This document shows positions 16,798-25,928 of a stretch of 64,000 nt of DNA, in pieces. The notes under the pieces were generated by a model. It had not been told where the DNA came from. It worked only from the letters and a program-made list of their open reading frames with translations, and searched no databases. A program made the position numbers and the translations under genes. The stretch comes from Marinobacter xestospongiae (GTDB lineage: Bacteria > Pseudomonadota > Gammaproteobacteria > Pseudomonadales > Oleiphilaceae): NCBI RefSeq assembly GCF_023156385.1, contig NZ_JAKZAK010000016.1, positions 62,001 to 126,000 of the forward strand, written 5' to 3'. Numbering within the stretch: the stretch's first letter is position 1; each line of letters begins with the position of its first letter.

Positions 16798-18084
16798 ATG
16801 AAACAGCTCGCCCGTCGCGCCTTCCATACCTTCGCCGTACCCCAGGATCTGGCATCGGTGACCCACATCGATGCGGCCGGTGAAAACCCGGCGGCGGTGG
16901 GGGTCAGCGACCAGACCGTGGAACGGATCTGGCGCAGCGTGGAACGACTCTACCAGACCGGCGTCCATCCCGGCATCCAGCTGTCGATCCGCCACCGTGG
17001 AGAACCGGTGTTGCACCGGGCCATTGGTCATGCCCGCGGCAACGGTCCCGGCGACCAACCGGACACCCCGAAAGTGGCGATGACTACGGATACGCCGGTG
17101 TGCTATTTCTCGGCGGCCAAGGCGGTGACCGCCCTGCTGATGCACATGTTGGCGGAAAAGGGCCTGATCAACCTGATGGACCCGGTGGCGTATTACTGCC
17201 CGGAGTTTGGCCGCCATGGCAAGCGCACCATCACCATCCACCAGATCCTGTCCCACCGTGGTGGCATTCCCGCGATTCCCAAGGACACACCGATCGATGT
17301 GTTGTGGGACCGGGACGAAATCTGGCGGCTGCTGTGCGACGCCAAACCGGTGGAAGTGGACGGCGCCAAGGTGGCCTACCACGCCATCACCGGGGGGTTC
17401 GTGCTGCAGCGGGTGCTGGAAAAGGTCACCGGCGCCAGCATTGAGGCGTTCCTGGATCAGTTTCTGCGCAAGCCCATGGGCATGCGCTGGTTTACTTACG
17501 GCATAGCCGGACCGTCGCTGGATAACCTGGCGCTTAATTACGCCACCGGGCCACGGCCGACATTTCCGGTGTCCTGGGTGGTCAGTCGGGCACTGGGCGG
17601 CGACATTGTGACCATCGAGCAGGTGGTCAACGATCCCCGCTTCCAGGCCGCGGTGATCCCGGCGGGCAACCTCTGCGGTACCGCCGAGGAAATGGGGCGT
17701 TTCTTCCAGATGATGCTGAACGGCGGGGTCTGGCAGGGGCGTCGCATCTGCGCCGAGATTACCGTACGGCGGGCGATCCAGCAGTTCGGGTCGCTGCAGA
17801 TCGACCGTACCATGCTGGTGCCGATGCGGTTCAGTGCCGGCCTGATGCTGGGAGGCAATCCGGTGGGCATCTGGGGCCAGCAGAGCCGTTTTGCCTTCGG
17901 TCACCTGGGGCTGATCAACAAGTTGTGCTGGGCCGATACCGCCCGGGATATTTCCGTCAGCCTGCTCAACACCGGCTTGCCGATTGTGGCCCATCACCTG
18001 CCGGCGCTGGTGCGGTTTGTGTACACCGTGTGTGACGAGTTCCCGCTGATCCCGGATGCCCAGCGACCACTGGCGGTGGCCTGA
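16798..18084 (+). CDS. Serine hydrolase of the beta-lactamase/EstB family
   Basis: A 428-residue protein from ATG 16798. It carries the class C/PBP-like catalytic motif SAAK (YFSAAKAVTALLMH, ~residue 103), the tyrosine motif region VAYHAITGGFVLQRVLE, and a C-terminal glycine-rich segment (RFAFGHLGLINKLCWAD) in the place of the KTG motif. No signal peptide is seen, so it is probably cytosolic, as are many EstB-type esterases. Possible activities are esterase, transesterase or peptidase; true beta-lactamase activity is unlikely. Convergent with the small gene at 18106. Confidence 0.87.
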   Translation: MKQLARRAFHTFAVPQDLASVTHIDAAGENPAAVGVSDQTVERIWRSVERLYQTGVHPGIQLSIRHRGEPVLHRAIGHARGNGPGDQPDTPKVAMTTDTPVCYFSAAKAVTALLMHMLAEKGLINLMDPVAYYCPEFGRHGKRTITIHQILSHRGGIPAIPKDTPIDVLWDRDEIWRLLCDAKPVEVDGAKVAYHAITGGFVLQRVLEKVTGASIEAFLDQFLRKPMGMRWFTYGIAGPSLDNLALNYATGPRPTFPVSWVVSRALGGDIVTIEQVVNDPRFQAAVIPAGNLCGTAEEMGRFFQMMLNGGVWQGRRICAEITVRRAIQQFGSLQIDRTMLVPMRFSAGLMLGGNPVGIWGQQSRFAFGHLGLINKLCWADTARDISVSLLNTGLPIVAHHLPALVRFVYTVCDEFPLIPDAQRPLAVA

Positions 18085-18105
18085 GCGATTCAGGGCCGTA
18101 GGTTC

Positions 18106-18450
18106 CTACAGCTCCTGCAGCTGGGCCTCCAGGATGCCCAGTACCGAGGACAGCACATCGCGGAAGTCGGTCAGGGTCTGGGTGCGCTGGATGACGTCTT
18201 CCCGGGCGTCGTCCAGGCGCTCCAGCTTGGGGACGACCCGGCGGATGCCTTCGGTAATGACCTCGTAGGGGTAGTGGTGGTCCATGATGCTGAGCTTGTT
18301 CAGTTCCGCCACTTCCTGGTGAAAGATGCTGATGATGTCGTAGATCATGTCCTTGTGCTGGATCGTTGCCGCCTCCCAGTAGGCGTCGTCGAGCAGTTCC
18401 ATCAGCGACAGGAACTCCCGCAGGGTATCTGCAACCGAGGTCTGGTTCAT
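18106..18450 (-). CDS. Small helical protein of unknown function
   Basis: A 114-residue acidic protein from ATG 18450, preceded by GGAGTCATCATC. It has no signal or membrane segment. It reads as mostly helix with heptad-like leucines (EFLSLMELLDDAYWEAATI, VISDRVVP-type segments and a final LSSVLGILEAQLQEL). I do not recognise the family. It stands alone between a convergent hydrolase gene and the small gene at 18784. Codon use fits its neighbours, so it is likely real. Confidence 0.65.
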   Translation of the reverse strand: MNQTSVADTLREFLSLMELLDDAYWEAATIQHKDMIYDIISIFHQEVAELNKLSIMDHHYPYEVITEGIRRVVPKLERLDDAREDVIQRTQTLTDFRDVLSSVLGILEAQLQEL

Positions 18451-18668
18451 GATGATGACTCCTTGCCTAGTGTTTGGCGGGCACTCTTTGGCAGAACTAT
18501 AGCATTGGCGACGCTGGCGGAACGAGCGGACAGGAAGCTGGACAATCCATGAACTTGTGTTCATAGATTATTGTCTTTGCAACCTAATCTGTGCACAATG
18601 CCAGCAGATTCCTTGCACAGGCTTTCAGCCTGCTATACTCGGAACAACGCAGTTGCCCGGTATTACCA

Positions 18669-18710
18669 ACATCGATAGTTGCCAAGATCGATGGTTGCCA
18701 ACATCGATAG
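18669..18710. repeat. 16-bp tandem repeats upstream of a small gene
   Basis: Two full 16-base units (18669-18684 and 18685-18700; consensus ASATCGATRGTTGCCA) and a partial third (18701-18710) lie about 75-115 bases before the ATG at 18784. ATCGAT is itself a palindrome, so the array gives evenly spaced dyads that could bind a regulator. Confidence 0.7.
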
Positions 18711-18783
18711 CAACGTCGGCGATTGCGTCGGACAGAACGAGGGTGTCCTGTCCGCTATAACCAGAACTCATTGGATGAGAGCC

Positions 18784-19029
18784 ATGAATCGTCACGCCAT
18801 TGTTTCCCCGGCTGCCCCTTCGCGGGCGGTGGATCTGGACCAGCACGACAGTGTCCGCTCCCACGTCAACCAGCGCATCCACGATGAAGTCGCCCAGCTT
18901 GAGCGACGGATCGAAAGCCTGCGTCTGGTCAACGCCCCCTACGCGGATCTGATGATCACCACCTACCAGCGCATGCTGGATCGCAAACTCGGCTTCATCG
19001 CCCAATGGGAGCTGGATCAGCGCTACTGA
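18784..19029 (+). CDS. Small protein of unknown function
   Basis: An 81-residue protein from ATG 18784; in-frame starts at 18679 and 18775 exist, but the longer ones run into the tandem repeat region. The C-terminal half (VNQRIHDEVAQLERRIESL, YQRMLDRKLGFIAQWELDQ) is charged and helical and could form a coiled coil. I do not recognise the family. Its last seven bases overlap the end of the convergent lipoprotein gene. The spaced dyads upstream suggest it is regulated. Confidence 0.6.
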   Translation: MNRHAIVSPAAPSRAVDLDQHDSVRSHVNQRIHDEVAQLERRIESLRLVNAPYADLMITTYQRMLDRKLGFIAQWELDQRY

Positions 19030-20066
19030 CGCGCCGGCACAGCCACGGTGGCGAAGCTCAGGGTTTCGTCACCGATGTCTTTCATGCCGCAGTGGGCCGG
19101 GTTGTCTTCCTTGGGCGTCTCCGGGTCATTGTCGTGGTCAATGGTGGCCGACTCCCCGGTTGAGGTGTACAGCCTCAGCACCTGCATCGGATAGTCCAGC
19201 TCCGCCCGCACACAGTCCGGCGTGGTGCCATTGATGGTGAACCAGGGGCTGTCGGTGTCGCTGATAAACAGGGTATCGGTTTTCTCGCCAATGAACTCCT
19301 GACGCAGCTCCAGGCTGCCCAGAGTTCGGGTGGCGAAACTGACGGTGGCCATCTCCGGCTGGTTGTAGCCGGTGGTGACAAAGTTGTTGGCGTCGAACTG
19401 GGTGCCAGCCAGGAAGCTGACCAGTTGCGGCAGGTCGTCCTCGTCGGCGCTGTCGTCTTGCCGGGCGATGTGCTGGATGGTGCGGAAGACCTTGTCATGC
19501 CCGGCATTGCCGTCTTCATCGTAAGGGGTATAGGTCCAGGCCAGGGTCTGGTAACGCCACTCGCGGACCGGCAGGGGTTCCTGGTTCAGGGTGGCGGCCT
19601 GGTCAACGAAGCGGATCAGTGACTCGTTGCTCCTGGTGTTGTAGGTGGCGGGTTTGCCCTCGTCGATGCGATCGCTGATGTAATTTCGGCCTTCGACAAA
19701 ATTGGCCACCTCGTTGGCCGCAATCACCTGATTCATCAAGTCCAGCGGATTACGGACCCGGTCGTAAGTCTGGCCGGAGTCATCGGCATCTGCACCCATC
19801 AGGGAGTGCACCAGTCCGCGCAGTTGGCCAGTGACCTCTGCCGCGTCAGCATCGTCGCTATCCAGTGGCTGGATACCGCGATAAAAATCGTCAAACCGGG
19901 TGTGCTGGAGATTGTCGACGGTTTCGGTGTTTTTAAGGATAAAGGTGGAAAACAGCAACTCCACATCTGTCGCCGGGTTGAAGGCGCTGTCACCCCCGGT
20001 ATCGGCGCCACAGCCTGCCAGCAGGGCGACGAAGGGGGCGGCAACTAAGAGCGGGTAATGTCTCAT
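19023..20066 (-). CDS. Lipoprotein of unknown function
   Basis: A 347-residue protein with a typical lipoprotein signal (LLVAAPFVALLAGC, cleavage before Cys 19), giving a mature protein that starts CGADTGGDSAF. The mature part is acidic and rich in Asp and Thr, with no membrane segment and no catalytic motif that I recognise. A short Asp/Glu-rich region (HDNDPETPKEDNPAHC) and two cysteines lie near the C-terminus. It is probably lodged in the outer membrane. It is divergent from the hybrid kinase gene, with 135 bases between. Confidence 0.75.
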   Translation of the reverse strand: MRHYPLLVAAPFVALLAGCGADTGGDSAFNPATDVELLFSTFILKNTETVDNLQHTRFDDFYRGIQPLDSDDADAAEVTGQLRGLVHSLMGADADDSGQTYDRVRNPLDLMNQVIAANEVANFVEGRNYISDRIDEGKPATYNTRSNESLIRFVDQAATLNQEPLPVREWRYQTLAWTYTPYDEDGNAGHDKVFRTIQHIARQDDSADEDDLPQLVSFLAGTQFDANNFVTTGYNQPEMATVSFATRTLGSLELRQEFIGEKTDTLFISDTDSPWFTINGTTPDCVRAELDYPMQVLRLYTSTGESATIDHDNDPETPKEDNPAHCGMKDIGDETLSFATVAVPARQ

Positions 20067-20201
20067 TCGCAGGGTTCCTCGGGTGCGTCCCCCGGGATAT
20101 CGCGCTACAGTGAAGTCGGATAGCCGGGGAGTTATTATTCTCGCTGGGCGTTGTTGTCTGAAAATGCCGGAAATGTCAAAACACTATAACAACTCACGGT
20201 A

Positions 20202-23200
20202 ATGCAAACAGCCAGGTGCTTCCCCCTCGGAGATCACATTTTGCGTCATCCCGAAGACCGAGCCCATCGTTGCCCGATTGCCCCGACGGGATTGCTGGGG
20301 TCGGTGCTGGGCAAGGCTCTCATGGGGCTGGTCCTGCTGGTGTTGGTGGTGTCTCAGGCACAGGCCCGCACCGGTTGCGATGACCGTCCGCTGACCCTCT
20401 CCACCAGCAGCCAGTCCTACGACCTCGGCCGCTGCCTGTGGTATCTGGAGGACCCGCAGCGGTCCCTCAGTCTCGCCGACGTGATGGCCAGCGATGGTCC
20501 GACATTCAACCGGCACCAGGGCAGCGTACTCAACTTCGGTTACACCGAGTCGGCCTATTGGGCCAGAATCGACCTGGCCGCCGCGCCCCGGGGCGACCCG
20601 CAGACCTGGATTCTGGAGCTGGCGTTGCCGCTGGTGGACGATCTGGATCTTTACCTGGTGCGTCAGGGCGAGGTCGTGGAACACCGCCATGCCGGTTACA
20701 GTCGTGACTGGAGCCAGCGCGAGCTGGCGGTGCCCAACCCCACCTTCCGGTTGCAATTGCCGGCCGGCGAGCCGCTGCGACTGTACCTGCGCGTTGCCAC
20801 CCAGAATACCCTGCGACTGCCACTGACCCTGTGGCAGCCGGACCGTTACCTGGAAAAGGTCAGTGTGGACGAGGTTTTCCGGGGGCTGTTGCTGGGCAGC
20901 ATCCTCGGCATTCTGGCCTACAATCTGTTCGTGGCGGTGTCGGTGCGGGAGCGCAGCAACATCTATTACGTGCTGTACCTGGTGATGGCGGTGATGTTCA
21001 TTGTCACCGAACAGGTGCATGGTACCCAGCTGTTTGGCGAGCGCCCCTGGTTCTTCGACAAGGCTTATCTGCATTACCAGATCATGGGCACCTGGTTTTT
21101 CGGCCTGCTGATGGCGCGATCGCTGCTGGAGACCCGGTGGCGTTCGCCGGAGCTGGACAAGGTGATTCGGGTCAGTCTCTACTGCGTGCTGGCCACCCTG
21201 GGGCTGGCGACGGTGATGCCCTACCACATCGCCATGGAATGGTGTGTGCTGGTTACCATCCTGCTGTGTGTGGTGATGATCGTGGTCAGCTACCTGTCCT
21301 GGCGCCACTACAATCCGGCTGCACGAGCCTACTTCTACGCCTGGACCGTCGCCCTGAGCGGGTTTGTGGTGTACGCCCTCACCGTGATGGGGTACCTGCC
21401 GCTAAACATTGTCACGGCCCACGCCAGCCAGATTGGCCTGGCCGGCCAGATCATCCTGTTCTCGTTTGCCCTGGCGGATCGCATCAAGCTGGTCCAGGGT
21501 GAAGCCCTGAGCTGGAGCCAGCGTGCCCTGGCCAATCTGCGCCAGTACCAGTCGCTGTTCGACAACGCCGTGGAAGGGGTGTTCCAGATGTCCCTGGACC
21601 GGCGTTTCATCACCGCCAATCCGGCGATGGCGGAGCTGCTGGGGTTTGCCAGCAGCCGTGAACTGATCAAGGCGCGCCAGGATGTGCTCGCCACCTGCTT
21701 TGCGGATGACCGGGTACGGGAGTGGGTAGTGGATCAGATCCAGCACCACGGCTCGGTCAAGGGCATTGAGGCCCGTTTCCAGACCCGCCAGGGCGAGGAC
21801 CGCTGGGCCAACATCTCCCTCCACACTGTCTACGATGCCGAAGGCGACCCCCGCTTTCTGGAAGGTACCTGTATCGATGCCACCGAACGTCACCAGCGCC
21901 AGCAGATCGAGAAAGAGCGGGAGCAGGAGCGTCTCGACAAGGAACTGGCCCGCAATGCCGCGGAAGCCAAGAGCCAGTTCCTGGCCAATATGAGCCATGA
22001 GATCCGTACCCCGCTGGCGGCGATCATCGGCTATGGTGAAACCCTGCTGGAGCCGGATCTGAACGAGGCGGAGAAGCGCAACAGCGCCGAGACGGTGGTA
22101 CGCAGTGGCCGTCATCTGTTGGACCTGGTGAACGATATCCTCGATCATTCCAAGATCGATGCCAACAAGCTGGCGGTGGACATTGTCACCGTTAACCTGC
22201 CAGAGCTGCTGGATGAGCTGCGGGCCTTCTTTGAGTCCCGGGCGCGGGAGAAGGGGCTGGACTTCAGCATTGACTGCGAGTTTCCCCTGCCCCAGACCAT
22301 CCAGACCGACCCCACCCGCTTCCGCCAGATTCTCATCAACCTGTGCGGCAATGCGCTGAAATTTACCGAGCGGGGGTCCATCACCCTGGCACTTGCCTGC
22401 GACTGGGCTGAGCAGAGGCTCCATGCCCGGGTGGCGGATACCGGCATTGGCATGAAGCCTGAGCAGTTGCAGCGGCTCTTCGACCCCTTCGCCCAGGGCA
22501 GTGCCGCGATTGCCCGCCAGTATGGTGGCACCGGGTTGGGGCTGAGCATCTCCCGGCGTCTGGCAGAACTGCTGGGCGGAGCCATTTCGGTGCGCAGTCG
22601 CTACGGTGACGGCAGTGAGTTTGACGTCACCATCGCCACCGGACCGCTTGAGGATGTGGTGCAACTGCGGGATGCCTCGGAACTGAATCAGAGCCGGCCC
22701 CTGCCGTTGGTGCAGGCACCGCAGCTGGCCGGGCGCATCCTCTGTGCTGAAGACAATGAGGTCAACCGCAAGCTGGTGTCGCTGCTGGTGGCCCGGACCG
22801 GCGCCGAGCTGGTGCACGTGGGCAATGGTGCGGAAGCGCTGGATGTGGCCAGTCAGCAGCATTTCGACCTGATCCTGATGGACATCCAGATGCCGGTGAT
22901 GAATGGTCGCGATGCCATGGTGGCGCTGCGGGAGGCCGGCATCAACACCCCTACCCTGGCCCTTACGGCCAATGTGATGAGCGAAGATATCGACGATTAT
23001 CGACGCGCCGGTTTCACCGATCACCTGGCCAAGCCCATCGACAAGCAGCGTTTCTATGACCTGCTGGCGCGCTACCTGGATTCGGCGCCGCCACGGCCGG
23101 CAACGTCGCAACGCTACCGAGGCCTGGTGCTGGTGGCGGAGGACAACGACGACAACCGGAAACTGGTGGTGACCATGCTGCAGCGCTTCGGGCTGGAGGT

Positions 23201-23807
23201 GATCGCGGTGGCCAGCGGTGACGATGCGGTCCGGACCGCGCTGGCCAAGCCCGTGCAACTGGTGCTGATGGACCGCCACATGCCCGGCATGGACGGCGTC
23301 GATGCCTGTCAGTTGTTGCGCCAGGCCGGCTTCCGGCGGCCCCTGGTGGCCTTCAGCGCTGGCGATGCCCGGGAGATTGAGGCGTTGCAGGGAGCCGGTT
23401 GCGAGGGGGTGCTGACCAAACCCATCGACCCGGAGCGACTGGCGGCGCTGCTGGCCCGTTACCTGCCGCAAGCGACCGTCGGCGATGACGCCGAAGTGGC
23501 GGATGAAGACGCCGGCATTGAACAGCTGGTGCGGCAGTTTCTCGCCAGCCTGGCCCAGCGTCGGCAGCGGATGGCCCGGGCCCGGGCGGCCCAGACCGCC
23601 GAGCCGCTGCGACAGGAGGCCCACCAGATCAAGGGCACGGCGGGTGCCATGGGCTATCCTGCGATGACGGAGCTGGCCGGTGAGTTGGAGCGGTCGCTGA
23701 AGACAACGCCGGTGGACTGGCAGCGGGTCAGTGACCAGCTGACGGGACTGGATGCCCTGATTGAACAGGCCCTGGGATCGGAGCGGACCCGGGACTCTGG
23801 CCCATAG
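20202..23807 (+). CDS. 7TMR-DISM hybrid sensor histidine kinase with PAS, two receivers and Hpt
   Basis: This is a 1201-residue membrane sensor. Order: signal/first helix (~residues 30-53), extracellular 7TMR-DISMED2 domain (~60-200), seven helices (~225-430), PAS (~445-560), HisKA with FLANMSHEIRTPL (His ~599), HATPase (GNALKFTERGS, ADTGIGMKPEQL, GGTGLGLSISRRLAELLGG), receiver 1 (LILMDIQMPVMNG, Asp ~893), receiver 2 (LVLMDRHMPGMDG, Asp ~1023) and Hpt (AHQIKGTAGAMG, His ~1140). All phospho-sites look intact, so a full phosphorelay could run within it. A TTG at 20241 with GGAG upstream is an alternative start. The next two genes, 42 and 15 bases apart, are probably in the same operon. The signal is unknown; DISMED2 domains resemble carbohydrate-binding folds. 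Confidence 0.95.
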   Translation: MQTARCFPLGDHILRHPEDRAHRCPIAPTGLLGSVLGKALMGLVLLVLVVSQAQARTGCDDRPLTLSTSSQSYDLGRCLWYLEDPQRSLSLADVMASDGPTFNRHQGSVLNFGYTESAYWARIDLAAAPRGDPQTWILELALPLVDDLDLYLVRQGEVVEHRHAGYSRDWSQRELAVPNPTFRLQLPAGEPLRLYLRVATQNTLRLPLTLWQPDRYLEKVSVDEVFRGLLLGSILGILAYNLFVAVSVRERSNIYYVLYLVMAVMFIVTEQVHGTQLFGERPWFFDKAYLHYQIMGTWFFGLLMARSLLETRWRSPELDKVIRVSLYCVLATLGLATVMPYHIAMEWCVLVTILLCVVMIVVSYLSWRHYNPAARAYFYAWTVALSGFVVYALTVMGYLPLNIVTAHASQIGLAGQIILFSFALADRIKLVQGEALSWSQRALANLRQYQSLFDNAVEGVFQMSLDRRFITANPAMAELLGFASSRELIKARQDVLATCFADDRVREWVVDQIQHHGSVKGIEARFQTRQGEDRWANISLHTVYDAEGDPRFLEGTCIDATERHQRQQIEKEREQERLDKELARNAAEAKSQFLANMSHEIRTPLAAIIGYGETLLEPDLNEAEKRNSAETVVRSGRHLLDLVNDILDHSKIDANKLAVDIVTVNLPELLDELRAFFESRAREKGLDFSIDCEFPLPQTIQTDPTRFRQILINLCGNALKFTERGSITLALACDWAEQRLHARVADTGIGMKPEQLQRLFDPFAQGSAAIARQYGGTGLGLSISRRLAELLGGAISVRSRYGDGSEFDVTIATGPLEDVVQLRDASELNQSRPLPLVQAPQLAGRILCAEDNEVNRKLVSLLVARTGAELVHVGNGAEALDVASQQHFDLILMDIQMPVMNGRDAMVALREAGINTPTLALTANVMSEDIDDYRRAGFTDHLAKPIDKQRFYDLLARYLDSAPPRPATSQRYRGLVLVAEDNDDNRKLVVTMLQRFGLEVIAVASGDDAVRTALAKPVQLVLMDRHMPGMDGVDACQLLRQAGFRRPLVAFSAGDAREIEALQGAGCEGVLTKPIDPERLAALLARYLPQATVGDDAEVADEDAGIEQLVRQFLASLAQRRQRMARARAAQTAEPLRQEAHQIKGTAGAMGYPAMTELAGELERSLKTTPVDWQRVSDQLTGLDALIEQALGSERTRDSGP

Positions 23808-23849
23808 CGCCGCTGTGGCGATGATTCTGTAGCAGGAGGAAGACCCCCG

Positions 23850-24401
23850 ATGACCGACACCGAACCGCAACGGGAAGGCCAGTCGCTGAGCATGATGTAC
23901 GGCACCTACGCCGATGTGCTGTTCGTGCTGTTCCCGTTTCTGATCATTTTCATGCAGCGGGTCTGGGATGGCGATGTCGCCCAGGTGCTGCTGCGGCCGG
24001 ACCTGAGTATCGCTGCGGCCATTCTCGGTGGGCTGGCCATCGGCAAGTTCGTCCTGGGGCTGGTCACCGAACGGGAACTGGGGCGCTTCAAGGAGCGGAT
24101 CGTGTTCTTCATTGCGCTGACCCTGTTTGTGGTGATGGGGCCGGCCATCATCCTGATGCTGAGCATCATCAGTGGTCAGCCGGTGCCGGGGTTCGTGGCG
24201 TTCCTGCAGCCGGTGCTGCTGATTGTCGCGATCTCGCTCTACACGACAGCCATCAGTATCAGTAATATGCTAACCAAATCCGGGGCGTCGCAACGGCCGG
24301 ACGGTACCGTACCGATGGATGGCAATGAGCCCGGGGACCCGCTTGCCGGGGTTCCCGATCCAGAACCGCTGAGCATTCCGCGTCGCTCAGAGACGCCTTA
24401 G
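23850..24401 (+). CDS. Integral membrane protein of unknown function in signalling operon
   Basis: A 183-residue protein with four predicted helices (VLFVLFPFLIIFMQ, AAAILGGLAIGKFVLGL, IVFFIALTLFVVMGPAIILML, FVAFLQPVLLIVAISLYT) and a hydrophilic, proline-rich C-terminal tail. AGGAGGA shortly before ATG 23850 gives a strong ribosome site. It sits between the hybrid kinase and a lone receiver on one transcript, so it may be part of the same sensory pathway. I do not recognise a family. Confidence 0.7.
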   Translation: MTDTEPQREGQSLSMMYGTYADVLFVLFPFLIIFMQRVWDGDVAQVLLRPDLSIAAAILGGLAIGKFVLGLVTERELGRFKERIVFFIALTLFVVMGPAIILMLSIISGQPVPGFVAFLQPVLLIVAISLYTTAISISNMLTKSGASQRPDGTVPMDGNEPGDPLAGVPDPEPLSIPRRSETP

Positions 24402-24416
24402 CAGAGGACAGGGACT

Positions 24417-24833
24417 ATGCAGAATTTGAAGGTAATGGTGGTGGAGGACGAAGCCACCATGCGGGAACTGCTGCGGGACATGTTGTACCAGGCGGGTGCC
24501 ACCCGGGTGGTTGAAAGCGAGGACGTTGAGGGCGCCCGTGCGGCCTTTGCCAGCGAGCGCTACGAGATTGTCATGCTTGACCTGGGGCTGCCCGATGGCA
24601 ATGGTCATGAGCTGATGGAGGAGTTCAAGCGCAGCCAGCCGGACCAGCACATCGTGCTGGTGACCGCTGATGATTCCATCGAGAGTATCCAGAAGGCCAT
24701 CAGCGCCGGCGCCAATGGGTACGTGGTCAAACCCTATTCCCAGGAAAAGATCCACGACGTGGTCAACAACTACGCCATGGTGCATGGCGGCGAGGCCAAC
24801 ATGATCCAGGGCGGTCTGAAGCGTCGTCACTGA
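24417..24833 (+). CDS. Single-domain response regulator (CheY-like receiver)
   Basis: A 138-residue protein that is only a receiver domain: acidic pair VVEDEATM, phospho-acceptor aspartate in IVMLDLGLPDGNGHEL (~residue 56), conserved Thr in HIVLVTADDS and Lys in GYVVKPYSQEKI. It has no output domain, so it must act by protein contact or as a phosphate shuttle or sink. It closes the operon with the hybrid kinase, whose Hpt domain is a natural phosphodonor. Confidence 0.92.
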   Translation: MQNLKVMVVEDEATMRELLRDMLYQAGATRVVESEDVEGARAAFASERYEIVMLDLGLPDGNGHELMEEFKRSQPDQHIVLVTADDSIESIQKAISAGANGYVVKPYSQEKIHDVVNNYAMVHGGEANMIQGGLKRRH

Positions 24834-24856
24834 CGCTTCCACCGCCCTGGTTCCGG

Positions 24857-25129
24857 TCAGGCCACCTGGCGGGCGATCCAGGAATTGTATTTGGTGGCGA
24901 GGGTGCGGACGTACCGGGCCTCGGCACCGTCCAGTCCGCTCAGCACACCCTTGAAAATCCAGCCACGCTCATACAGCCCCAACACCCGTTGTTCATCGTC
25001 GAGGTTGACGCGCTGATTCAGTTTTTTGCAGATGGCGTCCAGCAGCGGCAACTTGTTGGGACGGCGCACCGGGCCCTGGCGTTGGTTCAGGGGCTGGTTG
25101 GCAGCACGGGAACTCGGTTGTCTTCTCAT
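24857..25129 (-). CDS. Small basic protein of unknown function
   Basis: A 90-residue protein from ATG 25129, with GGAGAACACC upstream. The first 35 residues are basic and probably disordered (MRRQPSSRAANQPLNQRQG); the rest is a folded-looking stretch (LDDEQRVLGLYERGWIFKG, YVRTLATKYNSWIARQ). It is convergent with the receiver gene, 23 bases apart. I do not recognise the family; a nucleic-acid-binding role is possible from charge alone. Confidence 0.65.
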   Translation of the reverse strand: MRRQPSSRAANQPLNQRQGPVRRPNKLPLLDAICKKLNQRVNLDDEQRVLGLYERGWIFKGVLSGLDGAEARYVRTLATKYNSWIARQVA

Positions 25130-25928
25130 GGTGTTCTCCTTATCGTTTTGCGGCTGCAAACAGGTGAACCCCGGTGTTCCCGGTCCCGGCCTCCGTAGGC
25201 CTGGAGGGGCCAAGGGCACGGCGCCACGGCTGACAAACGGTTGCTTGTCGTTCGTGACGGAACACATTGTGGGGTTCTTAAGCCCGGGGCCAGGACGACC
25301 GGGGCCTTATGCGGAGAAGCGGACCCGGTCGCTGCAAGGCTCCCGGGCGAGACCGAAAGCCGTTAGTGAATCACCACCATGGCGCGCGCCACTGGCAGAG
25401 CATGGCCGTGGCAAGCGTTGACTGGAATCAGAGCTGACAGTGCAGACACCTGGCTGTCTCCCGGTGGTGAGGTTGGCGCTGTGCGCCAAAGCTTATAGGG
25501 TTTCGATCAGGGCGCAGTGTATCGCCTGCGGCCGACTTTGCAAATGGGCATTTCTACCCAATCAACCCGCCTTCAGAGCATATCAACCGCGGCATGGCGG
25601 GCCTGTTCCGCGGTCTTCGGCAAACCCTTACAGACGCTTGGGCTTGCGATCACCATAATTCGTCCTGTCACGTGTTTTACGTTGTGCAATCCGCGGCGAC
25701 TCCCCTCCCGGGTGAGTCACCGAATGGATCTCTCCTTTGTAGCGCGGCCAATTGGTCGCGCTTTTTTTTTGCCCCGAAAAAAGTCGTCTGTACCCTCGCC
25801 CTGCAACTTGCGGCGCCAACCCTCGGAAACCCCGTAGCGGCTACTGCCTACAGCCAAATGGCCGGATTTTGGCGATAATTTAGCCAGCTATCCAATCCAT
25901 TGCTATCCAGAGGTTGAAACCTAAGAAA
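25130..25928. other. About 800 bp without a confident gene
   Basis: No reading frame here has convincing codon use or family similarity, although several short frames are open on both strands. The left part (25130-25200) must hold the promoter of the small basic gene. Around 25473-25499 TTGGCG and TATAGG are 15 bases apart on the plus strand, a poor promoter candidate. A strong plus-strand terminator lies at 25741-25770. A small RNA ending there is possible. None of tmRNA, 6S, SRP or RNase P RNA could be recognised. Confidence 0.5.
25741..25770 (+). terminator. Intrinsic terminator
   Basis: A nine-base-pair stem (25741-25749 with 25754-25762, one G-U pair) closes on an AATT loop and runs into nine consecutive T on the plus strand. 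It lies in the gene-poor region, about 900 bases after the last plus-strand gene (24833), so it most likely ends an unrecognised transcript. Confidence 0.8.

Noticed and set aside
16648..17997. 449-codon minus-strand frame opposite the serine hydrolase
   Set aside because: His/Gln/Pro-rich shadow frame without motifs.
21402..23870. 822-codon minus-strand open frame opposite the hybrid kinase
   Set aside because: No family motifs and low-complexity composition; the plus strand carries a full set of kinase, receiver and Hpt motifs.
25517..25837. 106-codon plus-strand frame in the gene-poor region
   Set aside because: Amino-acid use is atypical and it runs through the terminator; no family similarity.
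25130..25928. Housekeeping RNA (tmRNA, 6S, SRP or RNase P)
   Set aside because: None of the diagnostic conserved segments of these RNAs could be found on either strand.
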